From positions 1 through 64,000 of the forward strand of contig NZ_JARESE010000020.1 in assembly GCF_029076845.1 (NCBI RefSeq): DNA of 64,000 nucleotides, given 5' to 3'. Position numbers and translations under genes: made by a program. The DNA is from Novosphingobium album (ex Liu et al. 2023) (GTDB lineage: Bacteria > Pseudomonadota > Alphaproteobacteria > Sphingomonadales > Sphingomonadaceae). The first letter of the stretch is position 1; each line of letters starts with the position of its first letter. The notes beneath the pieces were generated by a model that worked only from the letters and a program-made list of their open reading frames with translations, had not been told where the DNA came from and did no database searches. Shown in pieces: positions 56,272 through 64,000 of the stretch.

Positions 56272-57140
56272 TGGCCTCGGTCCCCGAAACGAAAGCGACG
56301 GGGACCAGCCGCGATCGCGTGACCAGCCACGAAAGCTTCCTGCGCCACCGGCGCTTCCGCTGGCTCAAGATCGCGACCGTGCTGTGTCTGGTGTGCCTGG
56401 TCGCCTACTTCGCCGCCGACGTGAAGCCGCGCCCCGGCGGCGGCACCTGGCTGGGCTATGTGCTGGGCACGATCGGCGCGCTGCTGATCGTCTGGCTCTC
56501 GCTGCTGGGCATCCGCAAGCGGGCGATAACCGCCGGGCGCTGGTCGCTCAAGGCCTGGACTTCGGCGCACGTCTACCTTGGCCTATCGCTGATCGTCGTG
56601 GCCACGCTGCACACCGGCTTCCAGCTCGGCTGGAACGTGCACACGCTGGCCTATGCGCTGATGATGCTGGTGATCCTTTCGGGCCTGTTCGGCATCTACG
56701 TCTATGCCACGCTGCCTTCGGCGCTCAGCACCAATCGCGAGCAGATGACGCAGGGCCAGATGGTCGATTCGATCCGCGCGCTCGATCGCCAGCTCAACGA
56801 CGCGGCCCAGCCGCTGGCGCGGGCGCAAGCGGATCTGGTGCTGGCCGCGCTGGCCGAAAGCCCGTTCGATGCCGGGCTGTGGCAGCGGCTGTCCGGCCAT
56901 TATGCGCATTGCGCCACGCGAAAGGCGATCCTGGGCCTGGCCCGCGCCGGGCCGGGCGACGCGGCGATCGACCGGGTGGAAAAGCTGCTGGTCCGCCGCA
57001 TGGCCCAGCTTGAGCGCCTGCGCCGCCACATGCGGCTGAAGGCCCTGCTCGAAGTCTGGCTCTATGTGCATGTGCCCGCGACGATCGCGCTGCTCGCGGC
57101 CCTGCTCGCGCACATCATCAGCGTCTTCTACTACTGGTAG
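56271..57140 (+). CDS. membrane b-type cytochrome-like protein (289 aa)
   Basis: An integral membrane protein with about five transmembrane helices. The third contains H100 and H114 and the fifth H267 and H281, two pairs spaced 14 residues, the classic bis-histidine arrangement for two b hemes stacked across the membrane; a cytoplasmic helical insert lies at about 155-250. No heme-c motif is present. It overlaps the oxidoreductase-ferredoxin gene by one base and would take electrons from its Fe-S module to the periplasmic side. Heme binding is inferred from the His pairs. It is not recognisable as a known family such as NarI or DsrM. Confidence 0.7.
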   Translation: MASVPETKATGTSRDRVTSHESFLRHRRFRWLKIATVLCLVCLVAYFAADVKPRPGGGTWLGYVLGTIGALLIVWLSLLGIRKRAITAGRWSLKAWTSAHVYLGLSLIVVATLHTGFQLGWNVHTLAYALMMLVILSGLFGIYVYATLPSALSTNREQMTQGQMVDSIRALDRQLNDAAQPLARAQADLVLAALAESPFDAGLWQRLSGHYAHCATRKAILGLARAGPGDAAIDRVEKLLVRRMAQLERLRRHMRLKALLEVWLYVHVPATIALLAALLAHIISVFYYW

Positions 57141-57149
57141 GGCGGACCG

Positions 57150-58865
57150 ATGAGTTTCACGCTCCGCACGATCGAGCTGACCGCGACCGGCCGCGAGATC
57201 GTGCGCGATCGCGCGCTTCCCGGCCCCAGCCTGACCATCGGCCGCGCGGCCGAGAACGACGTCCACTTGCCCGACCTCGCCGTCGAACCCCGACATGCGA
57301 CCATGACCGAGCGCGAGGACGGGCGGGTCGATGTCGATACCGTGGGCTCGCTGGGCTTCACGCTGGACGGCGTCGATACCCGGCAAGCCTCGATCGACAG
57401 CCGGGGCAGCGCCGAGCTGGGCTTCGGCACCTATCGCATCACCGTCGCGCGCGAAGGGGCCGACGTGCTCCTGACCGTGCGGCAGACCGATACCGCGGCG
57501 ACGCGATCGGGCGATCTGGAGGAAAAGCGCGGCTTCTCGCTCGCCGGCGTGCTGCCGGGCAAGCGCGGCGTTTCCTGGGCGCTGGCCATCGTCATCCTGC
57601 TGGCGTTCCTGGCGGTGCCGATCGTCAGCCACCTGACGCGCGACGTCACGGCCCGGCAGACCGTGATCGGCGATGCCGGCTGGAATCCCGGCGAGCTGAG
57701 CCTTGCCCACCACCAGCTTGCCGATCGCTGCGAGGCTTGCCACGTCCGTGCGTTCGAATCGGTGCGCGATGAAACCTGCCGCTCCTGCCACCGGGACGTG
57801 CACGACCATGCCGATCCCGCCCGGCTCGCCGCCGCGCGCGGCAACCAGCCGCTGGGGCCGCGCTTCCTCCAGGCCGTCGCCCATGCGTTCGGCAAGGAAG
57901 GGCCCGGAGCCTGCCAGGATTGTCATGCCGAGCATCAGGGGCCGGTCAAGCTGACGGCCCCTTCGCAGCAGTTCTGCGCCGATTGCCACGGCCAACTCAA
58001 GACCAGCCTCGCCGATACGCGGCTGGGCGATGCCGGCGATTTCGGCAAGCTGCACCCGCAGTTCACTCCGGCGATCGTGGTCGATCCGGCGACGCGCCGC
58101 ACCGCCGCCGTCTCGCTCGACCGCCACCCGCGCGAGGACAACGGGCTGTTCTTCCCGCACAAGCTGCACCTCGATCCGCTGGGCGGCGCGGCGCGCATGG
58201 CGGGCAACATCGGCGCCGAGCGCGGGTACGGCCGGAACGGGCTGCAATGCCAGGATTGCCACCACAAGACCGAGGACGGCATCCGTTTCAAGCCGATCGA
58301 CATGGAGCGCGATTGCGAAGGCTGCCACAGCCTGGCCTATGACAAGGTGGGCGGCGTGTTCCGCCGGCTGAAGCATGGCGATGTCGATCAGGTGATCGCC
58401 GACCTTACCGCCGCCGACATCACCCGCCCGCTGCCCAACCCGCGCCGCCGCCCCGGCGAATATGCCGATGGCGGCACGTACAGCTTCAACTTCTCCGCGC
58501 CGGTGTGGCAGGGGCTGCAAGTGCGCACCGCGCTTTCGCGGGACGGCATCTGCGGCGAATGCCACCGGCCGACCTTCGCGGGCGGCAAGCCCGGCGTGCT
58601 GCCGGTGACGCTGCCATCGCGCTATATGGCGCACGGCTGGTTCGATCACGCGGCGCACAAGCAGGAACCTTGCGCCAGCTGCCACGCCGCCAGGGCTTCC
58701 ACCAGCGCGAGCGACCTGCTGCTGCCCGGCATCAAGGATTGCCGCACCTGCCATCTGGGTGAGGATGCGCGCAGCGCCAAGGTGCCATCGGGCTGCGCGA
58801 TGTGCCATGGCTATCACACCACGGCGCAAGGCGCGGTGGAGGAAGGCCGAAGGACGCGAAGCTGA
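57150..58865 (+). CDS. FHA domain - transmembrane helix - decaheme c-type cytochrome (571 aa)
   Basis: A cytoplasmic N-terminal FHA domain (about 27-97; GR at 31-32, conserved AENDVHLPD and RHA) would bind phosphothreonine peptides. One transmembrane helix (about 141-161) leads to a periplasmic region with ten CxxCH sites: CEACH, CRSCH, CQDCH, CADCH, CQDCH, CEGCH, CGECH, CASCH, CRTCH and CAMCH. There is no cleavable signal; the helix acts as a signal anchor. Starts 9 bp after the b-type cytochrome gene. Ten hemes form a wire able to carry electrons across the periplasm; coupling to an FHA domain suggests regulation or docking by phosphorylation. I know of no named protein with this architecture. 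Confidence 0.82.
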   Translation: MSFTLRTIELTATGREIVRDRALPGPSLTIGRAAENDVHLPDLAVEPRHATMTEREDGRVDVDTVGSLGFTLDGVDTRQASIDSRGSAELGFGTYRITVAREGADVLLTVRQTDTAATRSGDLEEKRGFSLAGVLPGKRGVSWALAIVILLAFLAVPIVSHLTRDVTARQTVIGDAGWNPGELSLAHHQLADRCEACHVRAFESVRDETCRSCHRDVHDHADPARLAAARGNQPLGPRFLQAVAHAFGKEGPGACQDCHAEHQGPVKLTAPSQQFCADCHGQLKTSLADTRLGDAGDFGKLHPQFTPAIVVDPATRRTAAVSLDRHPREDNGLFFPHKLHLDPLGGAARMAGNIGAERGYGRNGLQCQDCHHKTEDGIRFKPIDMERDCEGCHSLAYDKVGGVFRRLKHGDVDQVIADLTAADITRPLPNPRRRPGEYADGGTYSFNFSAPVWQGLQVRTALSRDGICGECHRPTFAGGKPGVLPVTLPSRYMAHGWFDHAAHKQEPCASCHAARASTSASDLLLPGIKDCRTCHLGEDARSAKVPSGCAMCHGYHTTAQGAVEEGRRTRS

Positions 58866-58902
58866 TGGTCGCACGGATCGCAAGGCGGGATCGGGGCCGG
58901 GC

Positions 58903-59754
58903 GTGCTGATCGCCCAGCTTACCGACATTCATATCGGCTTCGACCGGGGCAACCCGGACGAATACAACATGCGCCGGCTGAAAGCCGTGGTGCAGCGCCT
59001 GATCGAAGGCCCGGACGAGCCCGACCTGCTGCTGCTGACGGGCGATCTCACCGAATATGGCGATGCGCAAAGCTATGCCCTGCTGAACGAGGCGCTTTCG
59101 GTCTGCCCGTTCCCGATCTGGCCGGCGGTGGGCAACCATGACGTGCGCGCGGCGCTGCTGGCCGCCTATCCGCAGGTTCCGGCGGCGGACGGCTTCGTCC
59201 AGTATGCGCTGGAAGCGCAGGGCCTGCGCCTGATCGTGCTCGATACGCTGGAGGAAGGCCGGCACGGCGGTGCTTTCTGCGAAACCCGCGCGCGCTGGCT
59301 GGATGCCGAGCTGTCCGCCCATCCCGATACGCCGACGCTGCTGGTGATGCATCACCCGCCGTTCGCATCCGGGCTGGTCTGGCTGGACAGCGACGAGGAC
59401 GAAAGCTGGATCGGCCGCTTCCGCGAGGCGATCGCCGGCCACGCGCAAGTGGGCGGGGTGATCTCGGGCCACTTGCACCGCACCATCCACACCGTGCTGG
59501 ACAGCGTGGCCTATACCGTCGTCGGATCGACCGCGCCCGCCGCCGCGCTCGACCTGACGCCGATCGACTTGCGCGTGCCTGACGGCCGGGCGATGATCAC
59601 CGACGAGCCGCCGGTCTTCGCGCTGCACCGCTGGGACGGCAGGCGCGTGGTCTCGCACAGCGAAGCCGTCACCGACGCGGCCGTGCTGGCCCGCTATGAC
59701 GCGAACTTCCTGCGCGTGGTGCAACTGATCGAAAAGGAACGCGGCGAAGGCTGA
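58903..59754 (+). CDS. class III cyclic-nucleotide phosphodiesterase-like metallophosphoesterase (CpdA/GpdQ type)
   Basis: A 283-residue metallophosphoesterase with the full dinuclear metal set: D8 and H10 in 'LTDIHIG', D48 in 'TGDLTEYGD', N78-H79 in 'VGNHDV', H150 in 'VMHHPPF' and H190/H192 in 'SGHLHRT'. This is the CpdA/GpdQ class III phosphodiesterase pattern, whose members hydrolyse cAMP or glycerophosphodiesters. Its place directly after a protein with two cNMP-binding domains argues for a cyclic-nucleotide substrate. GTG at 58903 is the best start, about 40 bp after the cytochrome gene. Confidence 0.82.
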   Translation: MLIAQLTDIHIGFDRGNPDEYNMRRLKAVVQRLIEGPDEPDLLLLTGDLTEYGDAQSYALLNEALSVCPFPIWPAVGNHDVRAALLAAYPQVPAADGFVQYALEAQGLRLIVLDTLEEGRHGGAFCETRARWLDAELSAHPDTPTLLVMHHPPFASGLVWLDSDEDESWIGRFREAIAGHAQVGGVISGHLHRTIHTVLDSVAYTVVGSTAPAAALDLTPIDLRVPDGRAMITDEPPVFALHRWDGRRVVSHSEAVTDAAVLARYDANFLRVVQLIEKERGEG

Positions 59755-59778
59755 GCGGTCAGCAGATCCTGACCGACC

Positions 59779-62700
59779 CTACCGCGCCGGCCGCCAGGCC
59801 GCCATGTCGACGTCATCGGAAACCTTGAACGGCACGCCGCGCCCGGTCATGAACAGGCGCTCCATCTCGGGCCGGGTGAAGGGGCGCGAGCCGACGCGGC
59901 CGAACACCGCCATCTGGCCCCCGGTCTCGTCCACGCCGCGATCGCGATCGAGCCCCTTGGACAGCGCCAGCGCGGGCATGGGGGTGCGCGCCCAGGCGAT
60001 CAGCTCGGGCATGGGGGCGGGCGAGAAGCCATAGAAATTCGGCTGGCTGGCGGGCGAGGTGAGCTGGATCACCTTGAGCCCGTTGCGCCCATCGGCGACA
60101 TAGGCGAACAGCGAGGCATTGGTGGTGCCCACGATCACGTCCCGGGCATCGTTGAGCTGCCCGTCGAACGTCACCTTGCGGTAGACCACCGGCGCCATCG
60201 GCCGCGTCACGTCAATGATCACCAGCCCTTCCGGCCCGGCCGCGACATAAGCGTAAGTGCGGGCAAGGTAGATCCGCCGCGCATCGGCCAGCGGCACCGT
60301 GCCCGCAGGCACCGCCACCGGATTGCGCAAGTCGGTCACGTCGAACAGCTTGAGGCCCTCACGGTCCGTCACCCAGAGATAGCGGAACTGCACCGCGCTG
60401 GCCCGCGCATCGCCGAGCGGACGCACGGCGGCGAGCCGGGGATGCAGCGGGTCTTTCAGGTCCACCACCACCAGACCGGCATCGGCGGTGACATAGGCCA
60501 CCTCGCCCGCCAGCACGATGTGCCGCGCGCCCTTGAGCACGTTGTCCGGGTTCCAGGTGACGGCGCGTTCCAGCCTGTTGTTGCGGAACTCGCCGTCGGC
60601 CAGCGATTCGACGTTGACCATGATCAGGCCCTCGACGCTGTCGGTGACGGCGGCATAGCTGTAGATCGGCAGGAACGGCTGTTCCTGGTTGGCATCGCGC
60701 AGCGTCAATGGGCTGCCATCGGCCTTCATCATCGGATGGCCCGCCGCATCCTTGATGCCGGTTTCGGCCATCATGCGGTTGCGGGTCGGCGCGATCGCCT
60801 GGTTGGTCGGCAGCGCCATGCAGGTGGCGTTCGTCGTCCTGACCCGCGTGTCCTGCCCCAGCGGCGAGAACGGCGCGCTGATCACCGCGTCGGAGAAGCC
60901 CTTGTTGGCGACCGAGGCGATGTCATAGACGCGGAAGCCGCCCTTGCCTTCGGCCACGAACATGTATTCGCCGCGCATCTGCAGGCAGCCGACCGCGCCA
61001 CTGGTGCCCTGCACCACGTTGCGGAACGGCTCGATCGGATGGGTCTCGCCCGAAAGCTTCGCGTCGAAGGTCTTGCCGCGCGTCCAGTCCTTCAGTTCGC
61101 GGTGATTGTCCTCCACGTGCATCCGGTAATAATCGGGATAGGCGTATTTCTGGAGGTACGATCCGATCACCGCCTGCGGCTCGTCCCATTCGGTGACGCG
61201 CACCGCCTCGAACCCGCCGGCCAGGCCCACCCAGGCGTTCATCCCGACGAAGTTGACGAAATTGGTGCCCAGCAGCAGCGTCTGCGCCATGATCGCGTTG
61301 TTGTCGTCCTGGGCGGACAAGTGGCAATCGCTGCAGGTCTTGGTCTCGGTCAGCCGCACGGTGTGCGGGAAATGCGGCGCGAAGGCCTGGCTGGAAAAGC
61401 CCGCCGCGCTGATCGGCGGCTGCTGGATATAGATGCGCTCACGGTTGAGGTTGGTGGACGACAGCACCAGCGCCGAGGTCGAGCGGATCGGCGCGACCTC
61501 GTTGCCCTTGGTCGTCATGTGCTTGCCGAGCTGGAACATCTCGTCGCGCGCCACTTGCGGGTTGTAGGTCGCGAAATTGCGCGTCTCCTCGCCCTCGTAG
61601 TGGTGCATCCTGGTCTTCCAGTTCGCCTCGATCGGCAAGTGGCAGCCGCCGCAGCTCGTGGTCCAGGAAAGGTGGCAAGTGAAGCACGCCATCTCGCCGT
61701 CCTTGTGCGCCCGGTCTGCCAGCGGCACGCCGGGGCCGAAGCCGAAGCTGCCGTCCTCGGCGCCGGACTTGCTCATCAGCTTGGCGCGCGCCGACTTCGC
61801 ATTGAACTCGGGCGAGGCGGGATCGACCGCGTTCTTGACCAGGCTGACCTCCCACTGGAGGCGCGGATCGACGATCGAGCGCTGGATCAGGTGCTTGCGG
61901 CCAAAGCCGTCACTGCGCCATTCGAAGCGGCGCTTGCCATCGGGGTTGCGCAGCAACGTCAGGTTGTTGCCCTTGGGCGGCGCGGCCGGGCCCGACGTGA
62001 TCAGCGTGGGATAGGCATCGGCGGTGCCGTGGCAATCCTTGCAGCCGATCTCCACCGCGTTGGCCACTTCGCCATAGATGAAGCCGCTGCCGTGCGCGTC
62101 CTGCGCGAAGTGGCAATCGGCGCATTGCAGGCCCTTTTCGGCGTGGATGTCCATCATGTGCACGGTCTTGCCGGGATTGGTGCCGACCGCCGCGAACTTG
62201 CCTTCGCCCGCCTTGCGCCATTTCTCGGGATCGTCGGGATCGACGATGTGTGCCTTGTCGGTGCCGTAAGTCGCCATGTTGCCATCGGCGTCGAGCAGAT
62301 TGCCGTCGCGATCGCGCTTGAAGATGCCCCGGAAGTTCCAGCCGTGGCCATGATAATCGGCGAACTGGGTGTCCTTCAGCCCGGGGTTGAGGTCATAGAC
62401 GTTGCGCAGGAAATCGAGATCGGCCCACTTGCCCTTGGGCGAGGCGGCCTCGGGATTGCGCTCCAGCACCTGGTGGATTTCGGCCGCCGTCGGGTACTTC
62501 TGTTGTTCCGGCCACATGTGCGGCGCGTCGGACTCATACTCCCACATGGTGTAGCCAAGGTAGCTGTTCAGGAAGATGTTCGGCTGGTGCATGTGGCAGT
62601 TCATGCACTGCGCGGTGGGGATCGCGCGGGTGAACACATGCTGCAGCGGGTGGCCCTTCTCGCGGTCGTCGGGCGCATCGGCCAGGCCGTCGCCGCCGTC

Positions 62701-63894
62701 GCCATGCCCCTCCGCGCCTTTCAGCGCGCCGTGACCGCCGCCGTGGCCATCATCGGCCGCGCGCTGTTTCAGCGCGGCGATGGCCGGATCGCGCGTGATC
62801 GACTGGCCGTCGCGGCCCAGCGGAGCGTAGATCAGGCTGTGGCGCGGCTCGCGATCGTTGGCATAGATCACGTGGCAGGCGCTGCACCCCGAACTGCGAT
62901 AGTCGCCCGGCTGGTCGTTGGTGCCCATGAACCAGGTGTAGGGATCGTTGAGGCGCGTCTTGTGGATATTGAGCGCGGGGATCGCCACCCGCAGCCCCGT
63001 GCCCGGCCCCCGGCTGGATTGCTTCAGGTCGGGCCGGCCCGGCTCCTCCAGCCGCTGGATGCTGCCGGTGGGATTGGGCAGGCCGATCTCGGCGAACTGG
63101 GTGCCGATGTTGCGCCCGCCACGCTCGAACACGCGGAACACGTCGCCCGGCGGGATGACGTTCCAGCGCGGCAGCGGATAGAGCGCGGCCAGCGCGCCGC
63201 GCGCCTGCTGTTCGGGCGTCAGCGTGCCCGGCGGATCGCCCGGCGAGACGATCTTCGCCGGCTCCCCTTCACGCGTATAGCTTTCGCCGAAGATGTAGTT
63301 CTTGAAGGGGACGATGCCGTTGTTATAGGCCGCGCCGCCCCACAGCATCGCGCCCGATGCCATCAGCGAGCGTTCCGCCGCCTCGATCACCGGCAGATGG
63401 CAGGCCCCGCACGCCTCGCGCGCCACGCGGTAATCGCCGGGATTGACGAAACGGACGAATTCGGGCGCCTCGCGATTGAGCAGAGTATAGCTCCGCTCGG
63501 GATTGGCCGAAGCGGGATAGTGCCAGGATTTCGGGTATTTGGGCAGGACATGCGCCTGCTCGCGCGCGGCGATGTAGTCGGGATGGTCGAAGCCCAGCTC
63601 GGGGCGGCCCACGATCCGGGCATTGCCGCCGTGGCAATCGGTGCAGCCCAGCTTCACCGCCGGCGTGGCGTGCATACTCACCGAATCGGACGCGGTGTGG
63701 CAGCTCATGCAGCCGGCCGATTTCGTCCGCACGTCGTCCGCGCTCTGGCGCGCGGGCGCGGGCAGCGCGGTGACGCGTGCATAATCGCGCGCGACCGGCT
63801 TTTCCTCGTCGCTCGCCAGCAGGCGGCCGGCCGGGATCGCCAGGGTGGCCAGAGCGATGGCGAGCAACAGGAAGAGGTGGCCCAGGCGCCGCAT
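59779..63894 (-). CDS. exported decaheme cytochrome with LVIVD beta-propeller (1371 aa)
   Basis: A very large secreted protein. A Sec signal (about 1-27) is followed by a region of about 800 residues with ten CxxCH sites: CMSCH, CTDCH, CGACH, CSACH, CMNCH, CADCH, CKDCH, CFTCH, CGGCH and CSDCH. It contains a His/Gly-rich insert ([18 protein letters not shown] region) and, in the last about 350 residues, LVIVD-type propeller blades (FRVYDI, LIMVNV, LVVVDL, LKLFDV, LVIIDV, LKVIQL). No lipobox is evident. The ten hemes and propeller suggest an extracellular or periplasmic electron-transfer protein or oxidoreductase, possibly a terminal reductase. It overlaps the stop of an upstream barrel-like gene and converges on the cytochrome cluster. 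Confidence 0.8.
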   Translation of the reverse strand: MRRLGHLFLLLAIALATLAIPAGRLLASDEEKPVARDYARVTALPAPARQSADDVRTKSAGCMSCHTASDSVSMHATPAVKLGCTDCHGGNARIVGRPELGFDHPDYIAAREQAHVLPKYPKSWHYPASANPERSYTLLNREAPEFVRFVNPGDYRVAREACGACHLPVIEAAERSLMASGAMLWGGAAYNNGIVPFKNYIFGESYTREGEPAKIVSPGDPPGTLTPEQQARGALAALYPLPRWNVIPPGDVFRVFERGGRNIGTQFAEIGLPNPTGSIQRLEEPGRPDLKQSSRGPGTGLRVAIPALNIHKTRLNDPYTWFMGTNDQPGDYRSSGCSACHVIYANDREPRHSLIYAPLGRDGQSITRDPAIAALKQRAADDGHGGGHGALKGAEGHGDGGDGLADAPDDREKGHPLQHVFTRAIPTAQCMNCHMHQPNIFLNSYLGYTMWEYESDAPHMWPEQQKYPTAAEIHQVLERNPEAASPKGKWADLDFLRNVYDLNPGLKDTQFADYHGHGWNFRGIFKRDRDGNLLDADGNMATYGTDKAHIVDPDDPEKWRKAGEGKFAAVGTNPGKTVHMMDIHAEKGLQCADCHFAQDAHGSGFIYGEVANAVEIGCKDCHGTADAYPTLITSGPAAPPKGNNLTLLRNPDGKRRFEWRSDGFGRKHLIQRSIVDPRLQWEVSLVKNAVDPASPEFNAKSARAKLMSKSGAEDGSFGFGPGVPLADRAHKDGEMACFTCHLSWTTSCGGCHLPIEANWKTRMHHYEGEETRNFATYNPQVARDEMFQLGKHMTTKGNEVAPIRSTSALVLSSTNLNRERIYIQQPPISAAGFSSQAFAPHFPHTVRLTETKTCSDCHLSAQDDNNAIMAQTLLLGTNFVNFVGMNAWVGLAGGFEAVRVTEWDEPQAVIGSYLQKYAYPDYYRMHVEDNHRELKDWTRGKTFDAKLSGETHPIEPFRNVVQGTSGAVGCLQMRGEYMFVAEGKGGFRVYDIASVANKGFSDAVISAPFSPLGQDTRVRTTNATCMALPTNQAIAPTRNRMMAETGIKDAAGHPMMKADGSPLTLRDANQEQPFLPIYSYAAVTDSVEGLIMVNVESLADGEFRNNRLERAVTWNPDNVLKGARHIVLAGEVAYVTADAGLVVVDLKDPLHPRLAAVRPLGDARASAVQFRYLWVTDREGLKLFDVTDLRNPVAVPAGTVPLADARRIYLARTYAYVAAGPEGLVIIDVTRPMAPVVYRKVTFDGQLNDARDVIVGTTNASLFAYVADGRNGLKVIQLTSPASQPNFYGFSPAPMPELIAWARTPMPALALSKGLDRDRGVDETGGQMAVFGRVGSRPFTRPEMERLFMTGRGVPFKVSDDVDMAAWRPAR

Positions 63895-64000
63895 CAGTAC
63901 GTCACGATCACGTTGGCCAGCACGGAATAGTAGTTCCGGTTGTCGTTGGCGTTGTCGAACAGGTCGCGAAAGCCGCTGCCCGGCAGCAGGGCGGCGGCGG
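63894..64000 (-). CDS. C-terminal end of a probable outer-membrane beta-barrel protein (partial)
   Basis: Only about 34 residues are visible, ending in an alternating strand 'NYYSVLANVIVTY' with a terminal tyrosine, the C-terminal pattern of outer-membrane beta-barrels recognised by BAM. Its stop (TGA at 63894-63896) overlaps the start of the multiheme gene (ATGA), so they are coupled. A barrel next to a secreted multiheme cytochrome recalls porin-cytochrome (MtrB-like) conduits, but the identity of the barrel cannot be judged from this fragment. Confidence 0.6.
   Translation of the reverse strand, partial: AAALLPGSGFRDLFDNANDNRNYYSVLANVIVTY

Noticed and set aside
60442-63930. Open frame of 1162 codons opposite the decaheme-propeller gene
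   Set aside because: The opposite strand has ten in-frame CxxCH motifs, a signal peptide and propeller repeats; this strand has none and is Arg/Val/Ala low-complexity.

Overview
This is a GC-rich, gene-dense bacterial chromosome segment. Gene content points to Alphaproteobacteria, most likely Sphingomonadales near Novosphingobium: the CtrA inhibitor SciP, a HIG1-type twin-helix small protein, a DUF3035 lipoprotein beside lspA, sucC grouped with etfBA, and sphingomonad-style inverted repeats. The lineage call is inferred from gene families and style, because no rRNA or other formal marker is present. One tRNA gene, tRNA-Thr(GGT), is present. I found no CRISPR array, rRNA or complete insertion sequence.

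Layout. Positions 1-600 are the tail of an accessory element (J-domain remnant, small unknown, AlpA-like regulator). Positions 0.8-7 kb hold housekeeping genes (LD-carboxypeptidase, LOG protein, thiD, glmM, a dicarboxylate symporter). Positions 7-10 kb hold a compound hairpin repeat and a Slam-like outer-membrane protein translationally coupled to a TbpB-like lipoprotein. Positions 10-22 kb carry HNH, gluQ, cobalamin adenosyltransferase, hydroxyacyl-CoA dehydrogenase, mutS, maeB, mnmA and sciP. Positions 22-29 kb hold an RND efflux pair, DUF445 and GNAT genes. Positions 28.8-36 kb hold a TonB-like protein, etfBA, sucC, an inositol-monophosphatase-family enzyme, an OmpA lipoprotein and a CNNM/CBS protein. 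Positions 36-41.3 kb form a possible metabolic cluster: MFS transporter, TetR regulator, and a LuxE-like/LuxC-like fatty-acid-reductase pair with no luciferase genes in the window. Positions 41.5-49 kb are a minus-strand housekeeping run (DUF3035, lspA, ileS, ribF, folA, purK, purE, gpmA). After tRNA-Thr come an isolated VirB1-like/VirB2-like pair, gdh and a lone DUF5706 (Pycsar-effector-like) membrane protein.

The most unusual part is 52.7-64 kb. A CcmI-like TPR gene faces four collinear genes. These encode (i) an 814-residue fusion of an FAD/NAD(P)H oxidoreductase, two cyclic-nucleotide-binding domains and a four-cluster ferredoxin module; (ii) a small membrane protein with two in-helix histidine pairs, like a di-heme b cytochrome; (iii) an FHA domain joined through one membrane helix to a ten-CxxCH cytochrome; and (iv) a class III metallophosphoesterase of the CpdA/GpdQ type. 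Converging on them is a 1371-residue exported protein with ten more CxxCH sites and a C-terminal LVIVD-type propeller. It overlaps the end of a probable outer-membrane beta-barrel gene that runs off the window. Together these look like a redox conduit from cytoplasmic NAD(P)H across both membranes, gated by cyclic nucleotides and possibly by phosphorylation. I do not recognise it as a named system. The parts are read directly from sequence; the assembled pathway is inference.
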